This document shows positions 35,112 through 46,092 of a stretch of DNA of 64,000 nt, piece after piece (positions within the stretch are counted from its first letter, which is position 1; each line of letters begins with the position of its first letter). Source of the DNA: Imbricaverruca yamaguchii (taxonomy: Eukaryota; Arthropoda; Thecostraca; Neoverrucidae). The stretch spans positions 124,001 to 188,000 of the forward strand of contig JAOTOL010001160.1 in the NCBI GenBank assembly GCA_034440575.1, read 5' to 3'. The notes beneath the pieces are model-generated. The model saw only the letters and a program-made list of their open reading frames with translations. It had not been told where the DNA came from and ran no database searches. The translations under genes were made by a program, and so were the position numbers.

Positions 35112-37876
35112 GAGCAGCAGAACAGCTGACTTCTTGTATCACCAGAGTGGTTCTGCTCTTCCACAGGAACAGCAGAAGCCTCGCAGTCTTCTGAAAACGC
35201 AAGAGGAGACGCGCATTGGTCATGTCAAACTTTCCAAACAAACAAAAGGGTACCGGTATAAGGCAATTTCACACTGGGGTCTGTGAAACCTTGCCGGCGG
35301 TCTTCGTCAGTTTCCACATAGCCAAGTGCCGGGCAAAATCTGCCAATCCAGGTGCGACCGCAGCCCCCACAAGCTGCTCACACAGGACGTGGGTTCCTCG
35401 AGAAGACAAATACAGGTACGACACCAGAAACGGCCATGAGTTGCATGATACATCTTATGCCTGACTTCTTGGACAGTAAACCCATTTCAAGATGAAACTG
35501 GAGCGAGGGGATAATGCTTTAGGCAAGGAATGCAACTGCTGCAAAGGTACAAGGCTGCTACAAATGTAGCTTGGAATGGCCTTTAATGCTGTCTTCATGC
35601 AGTGCTAAAACACTTCTCTGTTTTTGCCCCGATGGATAGCTATCATGCAATCGTCTGGATTATGTCATATTGCAATGCATTATTATGATGGTTGCTGGAG
35701 CACGCAGAGAATGCTGCATGCTGCTGACACCTGCCAGCCAAGCATGGTAAGCTTCAACGAACCAAGTACCTAACCTCCTTTTTCTCTGAGCGTGGCTTCA
35801 TTCGGATCATCGGTATCGACGAGGAAGCCTGAATGACCGGCTGGGGCGTCGGGAGTATATGCAGTTGAAAATGAGAGGTGCAGGTCAAGCTTTATGCCTT
35901 TGGCTTCTTAGGCATCTAGTCATGGGCTGCTAGTCTTCGAGTCAGAATAGGCTGTCATGAGCAAGGGGAACGATCCATGCTTGATAATCTCAGATTATTG
36001 TTAAAGTTATTCCATTTCCCAGTGATGAGTTATGCACAAGAAATTAGAGCCATCAAAACAGCCAACGGTATTATAAAACCATGATTACACGAAACATGCC
36101 CGGTGCATGGAGCGATCAGACCAATTGGGCAATCCAACAACTGAGCATCTTGTTCAAAAATTGAGGTAGCTACACTTCGCAGTCTTTCCATGTTCTACGC
36201 TAATAACAGTGATTGAATGTTGGCCCATGATATTAATCGTGCGAGGTGGTGCAATTTGTCACACACAGCTTACCACCACTGTATATGACCTCGTCGTTAA
36301 AGCATCGAACATTAGCCACCATGCTATGTGTGAGTAGAACACTTATGAGTGATTCTGTCTGTTGTCACCATTCCTGGTGGTGGGTGGTTTCTTCATGATT
36401 GCTTTTTATTGTAAATACTTTTTGGGAGGATGAACATGATTTATCTGTTTAATTTTCCTCTGTCCTATATGCTTGCAACCTTACAGCCATCCTCTGCCAC
36501 CAGCAGCCTTTGACTACAAGCTGCAACAATTACAAGCAGATGCTTGGAGCATCCCAATGCTGCTGCTACAAATGGAGCAGCAGCCAACAAGTTTTGGTAT
36601 CTGTTATGTAAACAGCCAACTTCTTCGCCACACTAATGGGATTGTGAGAAAGGAACAATACTGTAACTGGGTGAACGGATAATTGAATTATCAATATTAG
36701 ACAATGCTCTTTTGTGTTCTGGACCAGAACATGGATCCTAAACAAAATTTATGCGGATATTAATTAATATGTTTAACTACAGTAGACCCTATATGAAAAT
36801 GCTACTTGCATTCAGTGAATCTCTGACTATGCGGATGTTATTGCAGCCTAAGGTGCACAAAAGATATGTTCTACACAATTTCTATTCTGTAAAGGAAAAC
36901 AAGATGTTGGGTTAGGTTACGCTAGGTCAGTTTTTGTTGTGAAAATGTGCTCCTTCTATTTCGGACAAAATGTTTTATTTTTCTCTGAAAAAGGCTTTGA
37001 TACCCTAGGCTTTGCTAAGCTTCTTAAAATTGCAAGATCATTGAACACAAAAGTTGTGCTTTATATTTGGAATATTTCTTTTTATGAGTCTTATCCAGTC
37101 TAGCGTTAAAAGTAGTTCAGCCTAGCTCTTCGCTGGACCAGGCCAGGTTAGGTAAGGCTGGACTTTAAAAAAAAATAATGTGCTGCATTATTTTTCAGTA
37201 TATTCTATGTTTCTTTCTTATCTTCAATATCAATATATTCTTCGATATATTCCATATATTATATATATTCTTATAGCTTGCATCTTATGTTCTTGCAATC
37301 TACACTTCAATAATGTCTTATTATCTGATGTGCGTATGATATATTTTTAGGTATTCAGTCGGGTTCAGTCCTTGGATTGGGGAAATTCGTAGGCAACAAG
37401 CTTACCACGATCATGTTAAATATGGCCTATGGACTTTACGTCGCGAAGTGGCGTTATTTTTTCAGCCTCCCATTCCCACCCCCTCCTGCCACCTCGATAA
37501 TAGCTACGATATTGGCTTGGTACGCTTCTGATGCATTTTTTTCTGAAATAAGATCAGTACGCATAATGTTTTGTGTGGTTATGAAAAACAAATTGACTGG
37601 GCATATCGAGAAGCAAAGCTGACGGATCATGAATATAATCCATACTCAAGGATAATACAGCATCATAAGTTGCCACCATAACTGACGGTATTTGTCAAAT
37701 ATCTCTCACCTGTGCTCGTAGCCGACTAGCAGGCTTTTGCAGCCCCGTAAAGCCCACGCCCCACTATACGAAACATTCCACACTGTGGAGGCCTTGTGTT
37801 ATTCCCGTGCACCGACAACATCGTCTAAGTCACGGCACGCTTCTCCAACGCCACATCCCGTACGTCAGAGCGTCAT
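35112..37876. other. Longest stretch of unique sequence, no confirmed gene
   Basis: About 2.8 kb without arrays. A 69-codon glutamine-containing open stretch at 36473-36682 follows a pyrimidine-rich CTTACAG, a possible splice acceptor, but has no recognised domain and only weak donors. TTAGG-like words lie near 36912 and 37146. If the window holds an exon, this is the most likely place, but I cannot support one. Confidence 0.5.
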
Positions 37877-40256
37877 CGAGTATCTCATAGTCTGGACTCG
37901 GGCCTCTGTCCGCTGGGTCAGACCACCGAGCCCGAGTATCTCATAGTCTGGACACGGGGCTCTGTCGGCTGGGTCAGACCACCGAGCCCGCTGGACACGG
38001 GGCTCTGTCAGCTGGGTCAGACCACCGAGCCCGAGTATCTCATAGTCTGGACAGGGGGCTCTGTCGGCTGGGTCAGACCACCGAGCCCGAGTATCTCATA
38101 GTCTGGACAGGGGGCTCTGTCAGCTGGGTCAGACCACCGAGCCCGAGTATCTCATAGTCTGGACAGGGGCTCTGTCGGCTGGGTCAGACCACCGAGCCCG
38201 AGTATCTCATAGTCTGGACAGGGGGCTCTGTCGGCTGGGTCAGACCACCGAGCCCGAGTATCTCATAGTCTGGACAGGGGGCTCTGTCCGCTGGGTCAGA
38301 CCACCGAGCCCGAGTATCTCATAGTCTGGACAGGGGGCTCTGTCCGCTGGGTCAGACCACCGAGCCCGCGTATCTCACAGTCTGGACAGGGGGCTCTGTC
38401 GGCTGGGTCAGACCACCGAGCCCGAGTATCTCATAGTCTGGACAGGGGCTCTGTCGTGGAGTGGGTCTGTCGCTGGGTCACCACCGAGCCCGTATTCAGT
38501 CTGGACAGGGGGCTCTGTCGCTGGGTCAGACCACCGAGCCCGAGTATTTAGTCTGGACAGGGGCTCTGTCGCTGGGTCGACCACCGAGCCGTATCTAGTC
38601 TGGACAGGGGGCTCTGTCGGCTGGGTCAGACCACCGAGCCCGAGTATCTCATAGTCTGGACAGGGGGCTCTGTCGGCTGGGTCAGACCACCGAGCCCGAG
38701 TATCTCACAGTCTGGACAGGGGGCTCTGTCGGCTGGGTCAGACCACCGAGCCCGAGTATCTCATAGTCTGGACAGGGGGCTCTGTCCGCTGGGTCAGACC
38801 ACCGAGCCCGAGTATCTCATAGTCTGGACACGGGGCTCTGTCGGCTGGGTCAGACCACCGAGCCCGAGTATCTCATAGTCTGGACAGGGGGCTCTGTCGG
38901 CTGGGTCAGACCACCGAGCCCGAGTATCTCATAGTCTGGACAGGGGGCTCTGTCGGCTGGGTCAGACCACCGAGCCCGAGTATCTCATAGTCTGGACAGG
39001 GGGCTCTGTCGGCTGGGTCAGACCACCGAGCCCGAGTATCTCATAGTCTGGACAGGGGGCTCTGTCCGCTGGGTCAGACCACCGAGCCCGGGGGGCTCTG
39101 TGGCTGGGTCAGACCACCGAGCCCGAGTATCTCATAGTCTGGACAGGGGGCTCTGTCGGCTGGGTCAGACCACCGAGCCCGAGTATCTCATAGTCTGGAC
39201 AGGGGGCTCTGTCGGCTGGGTCAGACCACCGAGCCCGAGTATCTCATAGTCTGGACAGGGGGCTCTGTCCGCTGGGTCAGACCACCGAGCCCGAGTATCT
39301 CATAGTCTGGACAGGGGGCTCTGTCCGCTGGGTCAGACCACCGAGCCCGCGTATCTCATAGTCTGGACACGGGGCTCTGTCGGCTGGGTCAGACCACCGA
39401 GCCCGAGTATCTCATAGTCTGGACAGGGGGCTCTGTCGGCTGGGTCAGACCACCGAGCCCGAGTATCTCATAGTCTGGACAGGGGGCTCTGTCGGCTGGG
39501 TCAGACCACCGAGCCCGAGTATCTCATAGTCTGGACAGGGGGCTCTGTCGGCTGGGTCAGACCACCGAGCCCGAGTATCTCATAGTCTGGACAGGGGGCT
39601 CTGTCGGCTGGGTCAGACCACCGAGCCCGAGTATCTCATAGTCTGGACAGGGGGCTCTGTCGGCTGGGTCAGACCACCGAGCCCGAGTATCTCATAGTCT
39701 GGACTGTGACCTCTAGTCTGGACACGGGGCTCTGTCGGCTGGGTCAGACCACCGAGCCCGAGTATCTCATAGTCTGGACACGGGGCTCTGTCCGCTGGGT
39801 CAGACCACCGAGCCCGGATTATAGTCTGACGCGGGGCTCTGTCCGCTGGGTCAGACCACCGAGCCCGAGTATCTCATAGTCTGGACACGGGGCTCTGTCC
39901 GCTGGGTCAGACCACCGAGCCCGCTGGACACGGGGCTCTGTCGGCTGGGTCAGACCACCGAGCCCGCGTATCTCATAGTCTGGACACGGGGCTCTGTCCG
40001 CTGGGTCAGACCACCGAGCCCGCTGGACACGGGGCTCTGTCAGCTGGGTCAGACCACCGAGCCCGCGTATCTCATAGTCTGGACACGGGGCTCTGTCCGC
40101 TGGGTCAGACCACCGAGCCCGCTGGACACGGGGCTCTGTCGGCTGGGTCAGACCACCAAGCCCGCTGGACACGGGGCTCTGTCGGCTGGGTCAGACCACC
40201 GAGCCCGCTGGACACGGGGCTCTGTCCGCTGGGTCAGACCACCGAGCCCGCTGGAC
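37877..40256. repeat. 56-bp minisatellite, about 43 units
   Basis: Unit GAGTATCTCATAGTCTGGAC, AGGGGGCTCTGTCGGCTGGG, TCAGACCACCGAGCCC. A shorter ~43-bp form (GCTGGACACGGGGCTCTG...) appears at the left edge near 37991 and becomes common after 39900. At about 38455-38610 units lose many single bases, and a truncated unit lies near 39090. Confidence 0.97.
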
Positions 40257-40362
40257 GACTCCGGCGGCGACACGTGGATGGCGCCGGACCACCGAGGCTC
40301 ACCGGACACACGACACCGCCAACTGCTTCACGTCGCCGCCGCGTGTCCGCACTGAGACGGAG

Positions 40363-42042
40363 CTGGCTGGTGGGGAGGGTAGGGCTGGTGGGGAGGGTAG
40401 GGCTGGTGGGGAGGGTATGGCTGGTGGGGAGGGTAGGGCTGGTGGGGAGGGTAGGGCTGGTGGGGAGGGTAGGGCTGGTGGGGGAGGGTAGGGCTGGTGG
40501 GGAGGGTAGGGCTGGTGGGGAGGGTAGGGCTGGTGGGGAGGGTAGGGCTGGTGGGGAGGGTAGGGCTGGTGGGGAGGGTAGGGCTGGTGGGGAGGGTAGG
40601 GCTGGTGGGGAGGGTAGGGCTGGTGGGGAGGGTACGGCTGGTGGGGAGGGTAGGGCTGGTGGGGAGGGTAGGGCTGGTGGGGAGGGTAGGGCTGGTGGGG
40701 GGGGCCGGTCTGGTGGGCGGGGCCGGTCTGGTGGGCAGGGCCGGACTAGTGGGGCGAGCCGAGCTGGTGGGGAGAGCCGGGTTAGTCGGGAGGGCCGGCC
40801 TGGTAGGGAAGGCCGACCTGGTGGAGAGGACCCGGCTGGTGGAGAGGACCCGGCTGGTGGAGAAAGCCGGACTGGTTGAGAGGGCAGGCCTGGTGGGGGG
40901 AGGGGCCAGTCTGGTGGGGAGGGGGCCGGTCTGGTGGGCAGGGCTGGTCTGGTGGGCAGGGTCGGTCTGGTGGGCAGGGCTGGTCTGGTGGGGAGGGTCG
41001 ATCTGGTGGGCAGGGCTGGTCTGGTGGGCAGGGCTGGTCTGGTGGGGAGGGTCGGTCTGGTGGGCAGGGCCGGTCTGGTGGGCAGGGCTGGTCTGGTGGG
41101 GAGGGCCGGTATGGCGGGGAGGGTCGGTCTGGTGGGCGGGGCCGGTGTGGTGGGCAGGGCCGGTCTGGTGGGCAGGGCTGGTCTGGTGGGGAGGGTCGGT
41201 CTGGTGGGCAGGGTCGGTCTGGTGGGCAGGGCTGGTCTGGTGGGGAGGGTCGGTCTGGTGGGGGCAGGGGCTCGGTCTGGTGGGGGAGGGCCGGTCTGGT
41301 GGGCAGGGCCGGTCTGGTGGGCAGGGCCGGTCTGGTGGGGAGGGGGCCGGTCTGGTGGGCGGGGCCGGTCTGGTGGGTAGGGCCGGTATGGCGGGGAGGG
41401 TCGGTCTGGTGGGCGGGGCCGGTGTGGTGGACATGGCCGGTCTGGTGGAGAGGGTCGGTCTGGCGGGACGGGCCGGTCTGGTGGGCGGGGCCGGTCTGGT
41501 GGGGAGGGCCTGTCTGGTGGGGGGGAGGGTCGGTCTGGTGGGAAGGGCCGGTCTGGCGGGGCCGGTCTGGTGGGCAGGGCCGGTCTGGTGGGCAGGGCCG
41601 GTCTGGTGGGGAGGGCCGGTCTGGTGGGCGGGCCCGGTCTGGTGGGGAGGGTCGGTCTGGCGGGACGGGCCGGTCTGGTGGGCGGGGTCGGTCTGGTGGG
41701 CGGGGCCGGTCTGGTGGGCGGGGCCGGTCTGGTGGGGAGGGCCGGTCTGGTGGGGGAGGGTCGGTCTGGCGGGAGGGGCCGGTCTGGCGGGACGGGCCGG
41801 TCTGGCGGGACGGGCCGGTCTGGCGGGACGGGCCGGTCTGGTGGGGGAGGGCCGGTCTGGTGGGAAGGGCCGGTCTGGCGGGACGGGCCGGTCTGGTGGG
41901 GGGAGGGCCGGTCTGGTGGGAAGGGCCGGTCCGGCGGGCGGGGCGGTCTGGTGGGCAGGGCCGGTCTGGTGGGGACGGACCGGTCTTGTGAGGAGGGCCT
42001 GTCTGGTGGGGGAGGGCCGGCTGGCGGGACGGGCCGGCTGGC
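40363..42042. repeat. 18-bp G-rich minisatellite, about 93 units
   Basis: Begins as a homogeneous run of GAGGGTAGGGCTGGTGGG (40363-40700), passes through mixed variants (40700-40900), then becomes GGGCAGGGCCGGTCTGGT-type units to 42042. All share GGTCTGGTGGG or GGCTGGTGGG and a period of 18. Since 18 is a multiple of three, frames of up to 677 codons stay open on both strands; these are not genes. The plus strand is extremely G-rich, with repeated GGG runs. Confidence 0.97.
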
Positions 42043-42130
42043 GCGGTGTCGCCGGCCGCCGCCGACACTCGGAGAGCGGCGCCGCTACGGCTCTGACGCG
42101 TCGACGCCGCCCGGTGTGCCGGCGGTCTGG

Positions 42131-42293
42131 CGGAGCCGACCCGAGGCCAGACGGTGTCGGGCGACAGAGCCGTGCGGACTCGGCGGCGACTCGGTGCCGA
42201 GTGTGGCGGCGGAGCCGACCCGAGGCCAGACGGTGTCGGGCGACAGAGCCGTGCGGACTCGGCGGCGACTCGGTGCCGAGTGTGGCGGCGGAG
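42131..42293. repeat. Two-copy 79-bp GC-rich repeat
   Basis: GAGCCGACCCGAGGCCAGAC begins at 42133 and again at 42212. Each copy ends with CTCGGTGCCGAGTGTGGCGG. The copies are essentially identical. Confidence 0.95.
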
Positions 42294-42377
42294 CCCACGT
42301 TGTGCTGGGACTCGGCGCGGCCACCGCCGCCTACTGAGGCCCGGGAGGTGTCGAGCGGCACACCGACACTGGCTCAG

Positions 42378-42832
42378 CGGATACCGGCCCAGAGGCTGAA
42401 CGCGGCCGCCAGTGGATACCGGCTCAGAGGCTGAACACGGCCGCCAGTGGATACCGGCTCAGAGGCTGACCGCGGCCGCCAGTGGATACTGGCCCAGAGG
42501 CTGAACACGGCCGCCAGTGGATACTGGCCCAGAGGCTGACCGCGGCCGTCAGTGGATACTGGCCCAGAGGCTGAACACGGCCGCCAGTGGATACCGGCCC
42601 AGAGGCTGACCGCGGCCGCCAGTGGATACCGGCCCAGAGGCTGAACACGGCCGCCAGTGGATACCGGCCCAGAGGCTGAACACGGCCGCCAGTGGATACT
42701 GGCCCAGAGGCTGACCCTGGCCGCCAGTGGATACCGGCCCAGAGGCTGAACACGGCCGCCAGTGGATACTGGCCCAGAGGCTGAACACGGCCGCCAGTGG
42801 ATACCGGCCCAGAGGCTGAGCACGGCCGCTAG
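42378..42832. repeat. 35-bp minisatellite, 13 units
   Basis: Unit GCGGATACCGGCCCAGAGG-like start (usually GTGGATACCGGCCCAGAGG) then CTGAACACGGCCGCCA. Units alternate between GAACACGG and GACCGCGG types. Confidence 0.96.
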
Positions 42833-43614
42833 TGAGTGTCGAGCATCACGTGAAGCTGCGTCACGCCGAGCGAGGAGCGAGGACCGACACAGGTGAGTGA
42901 CGTCTGGGAGCGTGTGCGTCTGCTGACCGAACACGCGGCGGCTGGAGAGTGAGACGTGGCGTCACACCAATAATTGGGCTCCTGTTGTCACTTAGTCCCA
43001 CCCATGACTGGGTCCAACATGTAACCGGGTCCCCGAACGTTAGTTAATGTTAGAGTCGCTGCTGTGCGCTGGTCACGCGATAATCCAACTTATCTATTAT
43101 TGGTTGGAAATGCAGGGCAGGTTTGGTGCCTATCCATCCAGTTTTGTCAGATGTCAGGACATTAACAGACTTCTACTATCATTTTGGTGTTTTGTAGACC
43201 TGAAAAGCAATCCTGCAAATGTATCTATCCAATAGGAGTCTGGCGGTGAATGATCTTCAAATCACAGTGCGGTATATGCGCAAACTTGAATGACATAATT
43301 GGACACATACATCCGTTATGGAGGACGACGGTAAGAGTAGCAGACTCGAGGAAGAAAAATGTTGTTCAATGGAAATCATATTTCAGCAACCTAAAGTGCC
43401 GCAGCAACAGTGAAAGCAATGCTTGGTTCCCAAGCGACTCATATGCCGTAAATTGGACGTCGAATCGAACCCGGAGCCAGTAAAATGAATGCATGTATGC
43501 TGCAAGCATACTGCTGGCGTCAGGAGAAAAGTGGCTGTCTATGAATGATGATAACATCCAGCGCCGATACAAACGCTGAAGTACAATCTATACAAGTTCA
43601 ATAAATGCCGATAT
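42833..43614. other. GC-rich tail of the array block with a consensus splice donor, then unique sequence
   Basis: A GC-rich stretch (42833-42892) contains CACGTG and ends in ACACAG|GTGAGTGACG, a full match to the CAG|GTGAGT 5' splice consensus at 42890-42898. After that the sequence is ordinary and AT-richer. Whether a transcribed exon exists is unknown. Confidence 0.4.
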
Positions 43615-43795
43615 GCATATCACGGATATGTACACACACACGAATATATATTATACAGATATGTATATATGTATATGCATATGTATATATTTGGTATATA
43701 TTATATATATAATATATATTATATATATTATATATTATATATATTATATATTATATATTATATATTATATATATATTATATGTATATATATATAG
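43615..43795. repeat. AT-rich microsatellite
   Basis: Mix of TATATTATA and TATGTATA units, about 180 bases. Confidence 0.9.
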
Positions 43796-43923
43796 ATTGG
43801 CTATTAGTCATATGATTACCACAGTAATGTCTGTCTGAGTCCTGGTAGTATGTGAGGGTCTGCTGAGAATTCTGCTCGCGAGATCTGGACCGGTGATTCT
43901 GACACCTATTCCGGTCGACAACA

Positions 43924-44057
43924 GGTCAGCTGATCTGACCTGACATTCGGTCACATCTATTACAAGCACGTGCCGTGACATGTGGTCAGATGATCGCACA
44001 TCGAGTCAGCTGATCTGATCATTCGGACACATCCGTTACAAGCACGTGCCGTGACAT
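43924..44057 (+). repeat. Two-copy ~55-bp repeat
   Basis: GGTCAGCTGATCTGACC...ACAAGCACGTGCCGTGACAT at 43924-43982 is repeated as AGTCAGCTGATCTGATC...ACAAGCACGTGCCGTGACAT at about 44004-44057. Both keep CAGCTG and CACGTG boxes. Confidence 0.88.
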
Positions 44058-44572
44058 ATACACTCAAGTTCACGTCCACGGTTGCTATCATCGGATCAGT
44101 GTTGTATTTATTAACTGTCGGATTTCTAATAATATATGAGAGTATTGAAGTTCTAATTCTTGCAAGCACATAAATAATCTCTCTTCGATTGGCTCAGTTC
44201 ATCAGACATCATGATAGTCAGCCAATGATCGGTTGTGTGCCCTCTGTCATCCTTGGGAGTGCATTCTTACGCATATAGACCTTATTTTCTTTTGCTTCCC
44301 TCCTTCGGTGATCGAAGCGATAGCATGGTGATGCTAAGCATGTCAAAGAACAACTAATGTGATTCAGACGACACGCAAAAGCTGGCAGGCAGTTGGCGAT
44401 GTGGTGCAGTCACCACTGACTTCTCGCAAACAGAACTGTGTTGTTCCCCTCCTCGGCTGGCCCCACTTGACTCTTGGTCCCACTCCCTGAAAAGGTCTCC
44501 ATGCATCAAAACGTTTCCCGGATGTTGAGATATATTTCCGGTCCTCCGTAAATATTCGGAAGCCGACCTCAA
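44058..44572. other. Unique sequence, no gene recognised
   Basis: Nothing recognisable. Confidence 0.5.
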
Positions 44573-44690
44573 GGAGTATTTGTGTGTAGCACGGGAGATG
44601 GTTATACGTTCCAATGATTCTACTAACCGAGGAGTATTTGTGTGGAACAGGGTGACGTTTATGTGCCCAGATGATTCTGCTGACCGAATC
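44573..44690 (+). repeat. Two-copy 58-bp repeat
   Basis: GGAGTATTTGTGTG starts at 44573 and 44631. Each copy ends ATGATTCT(A/G)CT(A/G)ACCGA. Confidence 0.85.
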
Positions 44691-44752
44691 ATGTCTGCCA
44701 TTACGCTAGTGAACGTACACTGACACAGATTCGGGTACATGCCGGTATTATC

Positions 44753-45128
44753 GGTACCGAGGTGGGCGCAGTCAATCTAGTACGGAGGTGGGCGTAGTCA
44801 ATATTTGTACGGAGGTGGGCGTAGTCAATACTAGTACAGAGGTGGTCGTAGTCAATACTAGTACACAGGTTGGCGTAGTCAATGTTGGTACAGAGGTGGG
44901 CGTAGTCAATATTGGTACGGAGGTGGGCGCAGTCAATACTAGTACGGAGATGGGCGTAGTCAATATTGGTACGGAGGTGGGCGTAGTCAATATGGGTACG
45001 GAGGTGGTCGTAGTCAATACTAGTACAGAGTTTGGCGTAGTCAATGTTGGTACGGAGGTGGGCGTAGTCAATGTTGGTACGGAGGTGGTCGTAGTCAATG
45101 CTGGCATTGAGGTGGGCGCAGTCAATTT
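44753..45128. repeat. 27-bp minisatellite, about 14 units
   Basis: Unit GGTACGGAGGTGGGCG then TAGTCAATATT. As 27 is a multiple of three, a nine-residue repeat (GVVNIGTEV) reads open on the plus strand and another on the minus strand; neither is likely to be a protein. Confidence 0.95.
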
Positions 45129-45834
45129 GTTCTAAGTGCTAGAAAACATAAATTAAATATGAAAGGTCATTTAATCATTTATGCTAAATGCTGGCCATGA
45201 TGTATTTGTTTGCATTTAATCCGAACCAGAATGTTGTACGGTCCACTCGCAATTACAATCTATACACATAATATTAATATCATTTCAACAACAAAGCCTA
45301 AATAATATAATGCTGGTGTGGCTATTCAACGCGGCTTCTTGTAAGATGTCAGCAAGCTTGGCTTCTGATTAATTATAATTTCCTCACAGGTCTGAGTAGG
45401 AGGTGGCCAAACACCCGGCCCTCTCCCCTTCCTCCGAGGCGATGAGAGGATTCCGGTAATGGCCAGATGAAAATATGATGGGGAAGAAGCTTCATCTTAT
45501 GACAAATCTGCCGATTACCCGGCGCCCTCGCGCACACGAGCCGCATCGTTGTTAGAACCAATGCCAAACGCGCCAAGAAAATATTTCCTTGTGGAACAGT
45601 AGCGCAGTGACCGTATGGGAACAAGGAATTTGCTCTGCAGCTTGTCAGTGAATAGACATCGCAAATAGTGCATTGTTAAATAGTTGTGATTGCCGTAAGT
45701 GTGACTGAAGCACAGGACCGGATTTCTTAACATCAGCGAAATTATGTATGAAGACCTGCCACAGAATGAGACCCATAATTCCCACTGTGGCAAAGCGAGC
45801 TACTGCAGGTGGTACAGGTGGTAACGCACAGTGG
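45129..45834. other. Unique sequence, no gene recognised
   Basis: Nothing recognisable. Confidence 0.5.
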
Positions 45835-46092
45835 GCTGGAGTTTCTATATCTTATCATGGGCTAAGGCTACAGTCTCTATGTCTACCCAAGGACAAGGGC
45901 TGAAGTTTTTTATCTGTCCACTGACAATGGCTGCAATCTCTGCGTCAGGTGCATGTGCTAGAGCAGCAGCTTCTACATCTGCCCACGGATTGGTCTGCAG
46001 TTCCTATGCTTGTCCACAGGCTAAGGCTGCAGTTCCTATATCTGCTCACTGGATAGGGCTGCAGTATCTATATCTGACCACGGGCAAAGGCG
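45835..46092. repeat. Diverged ~32-bp repeat, about 8 units
   Basis: GGCTGCAGTTCCTATATCTG followed by a C(C/T)CACGG(G/A) and GCTAA-like segment recurs with substitutions and small indels. Confidence 0.8.

Noticed and set aside
36473..36682. Possible internal exon after CTTACAG
   Set aside because: The frame is short, has no recognised domain, and no strong donor closes it; transcript evidence would be needed.
40328..42434. Very long open frames (645 and 677 codons) on both strands
   Set aside because: They follow from an 18-bp unit that lacks stops in all six phases. The products are monotonous Gly/Val/Trp- or Pro-rich repeats with no start context, and frames overlap on both strands.
44772..45135. 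Nine-residue protein repeats on both strands
   Set aside because: 27-bp minisatellite in phase with codons; both strands are open, which points to the repeat and not to selection on a protein.
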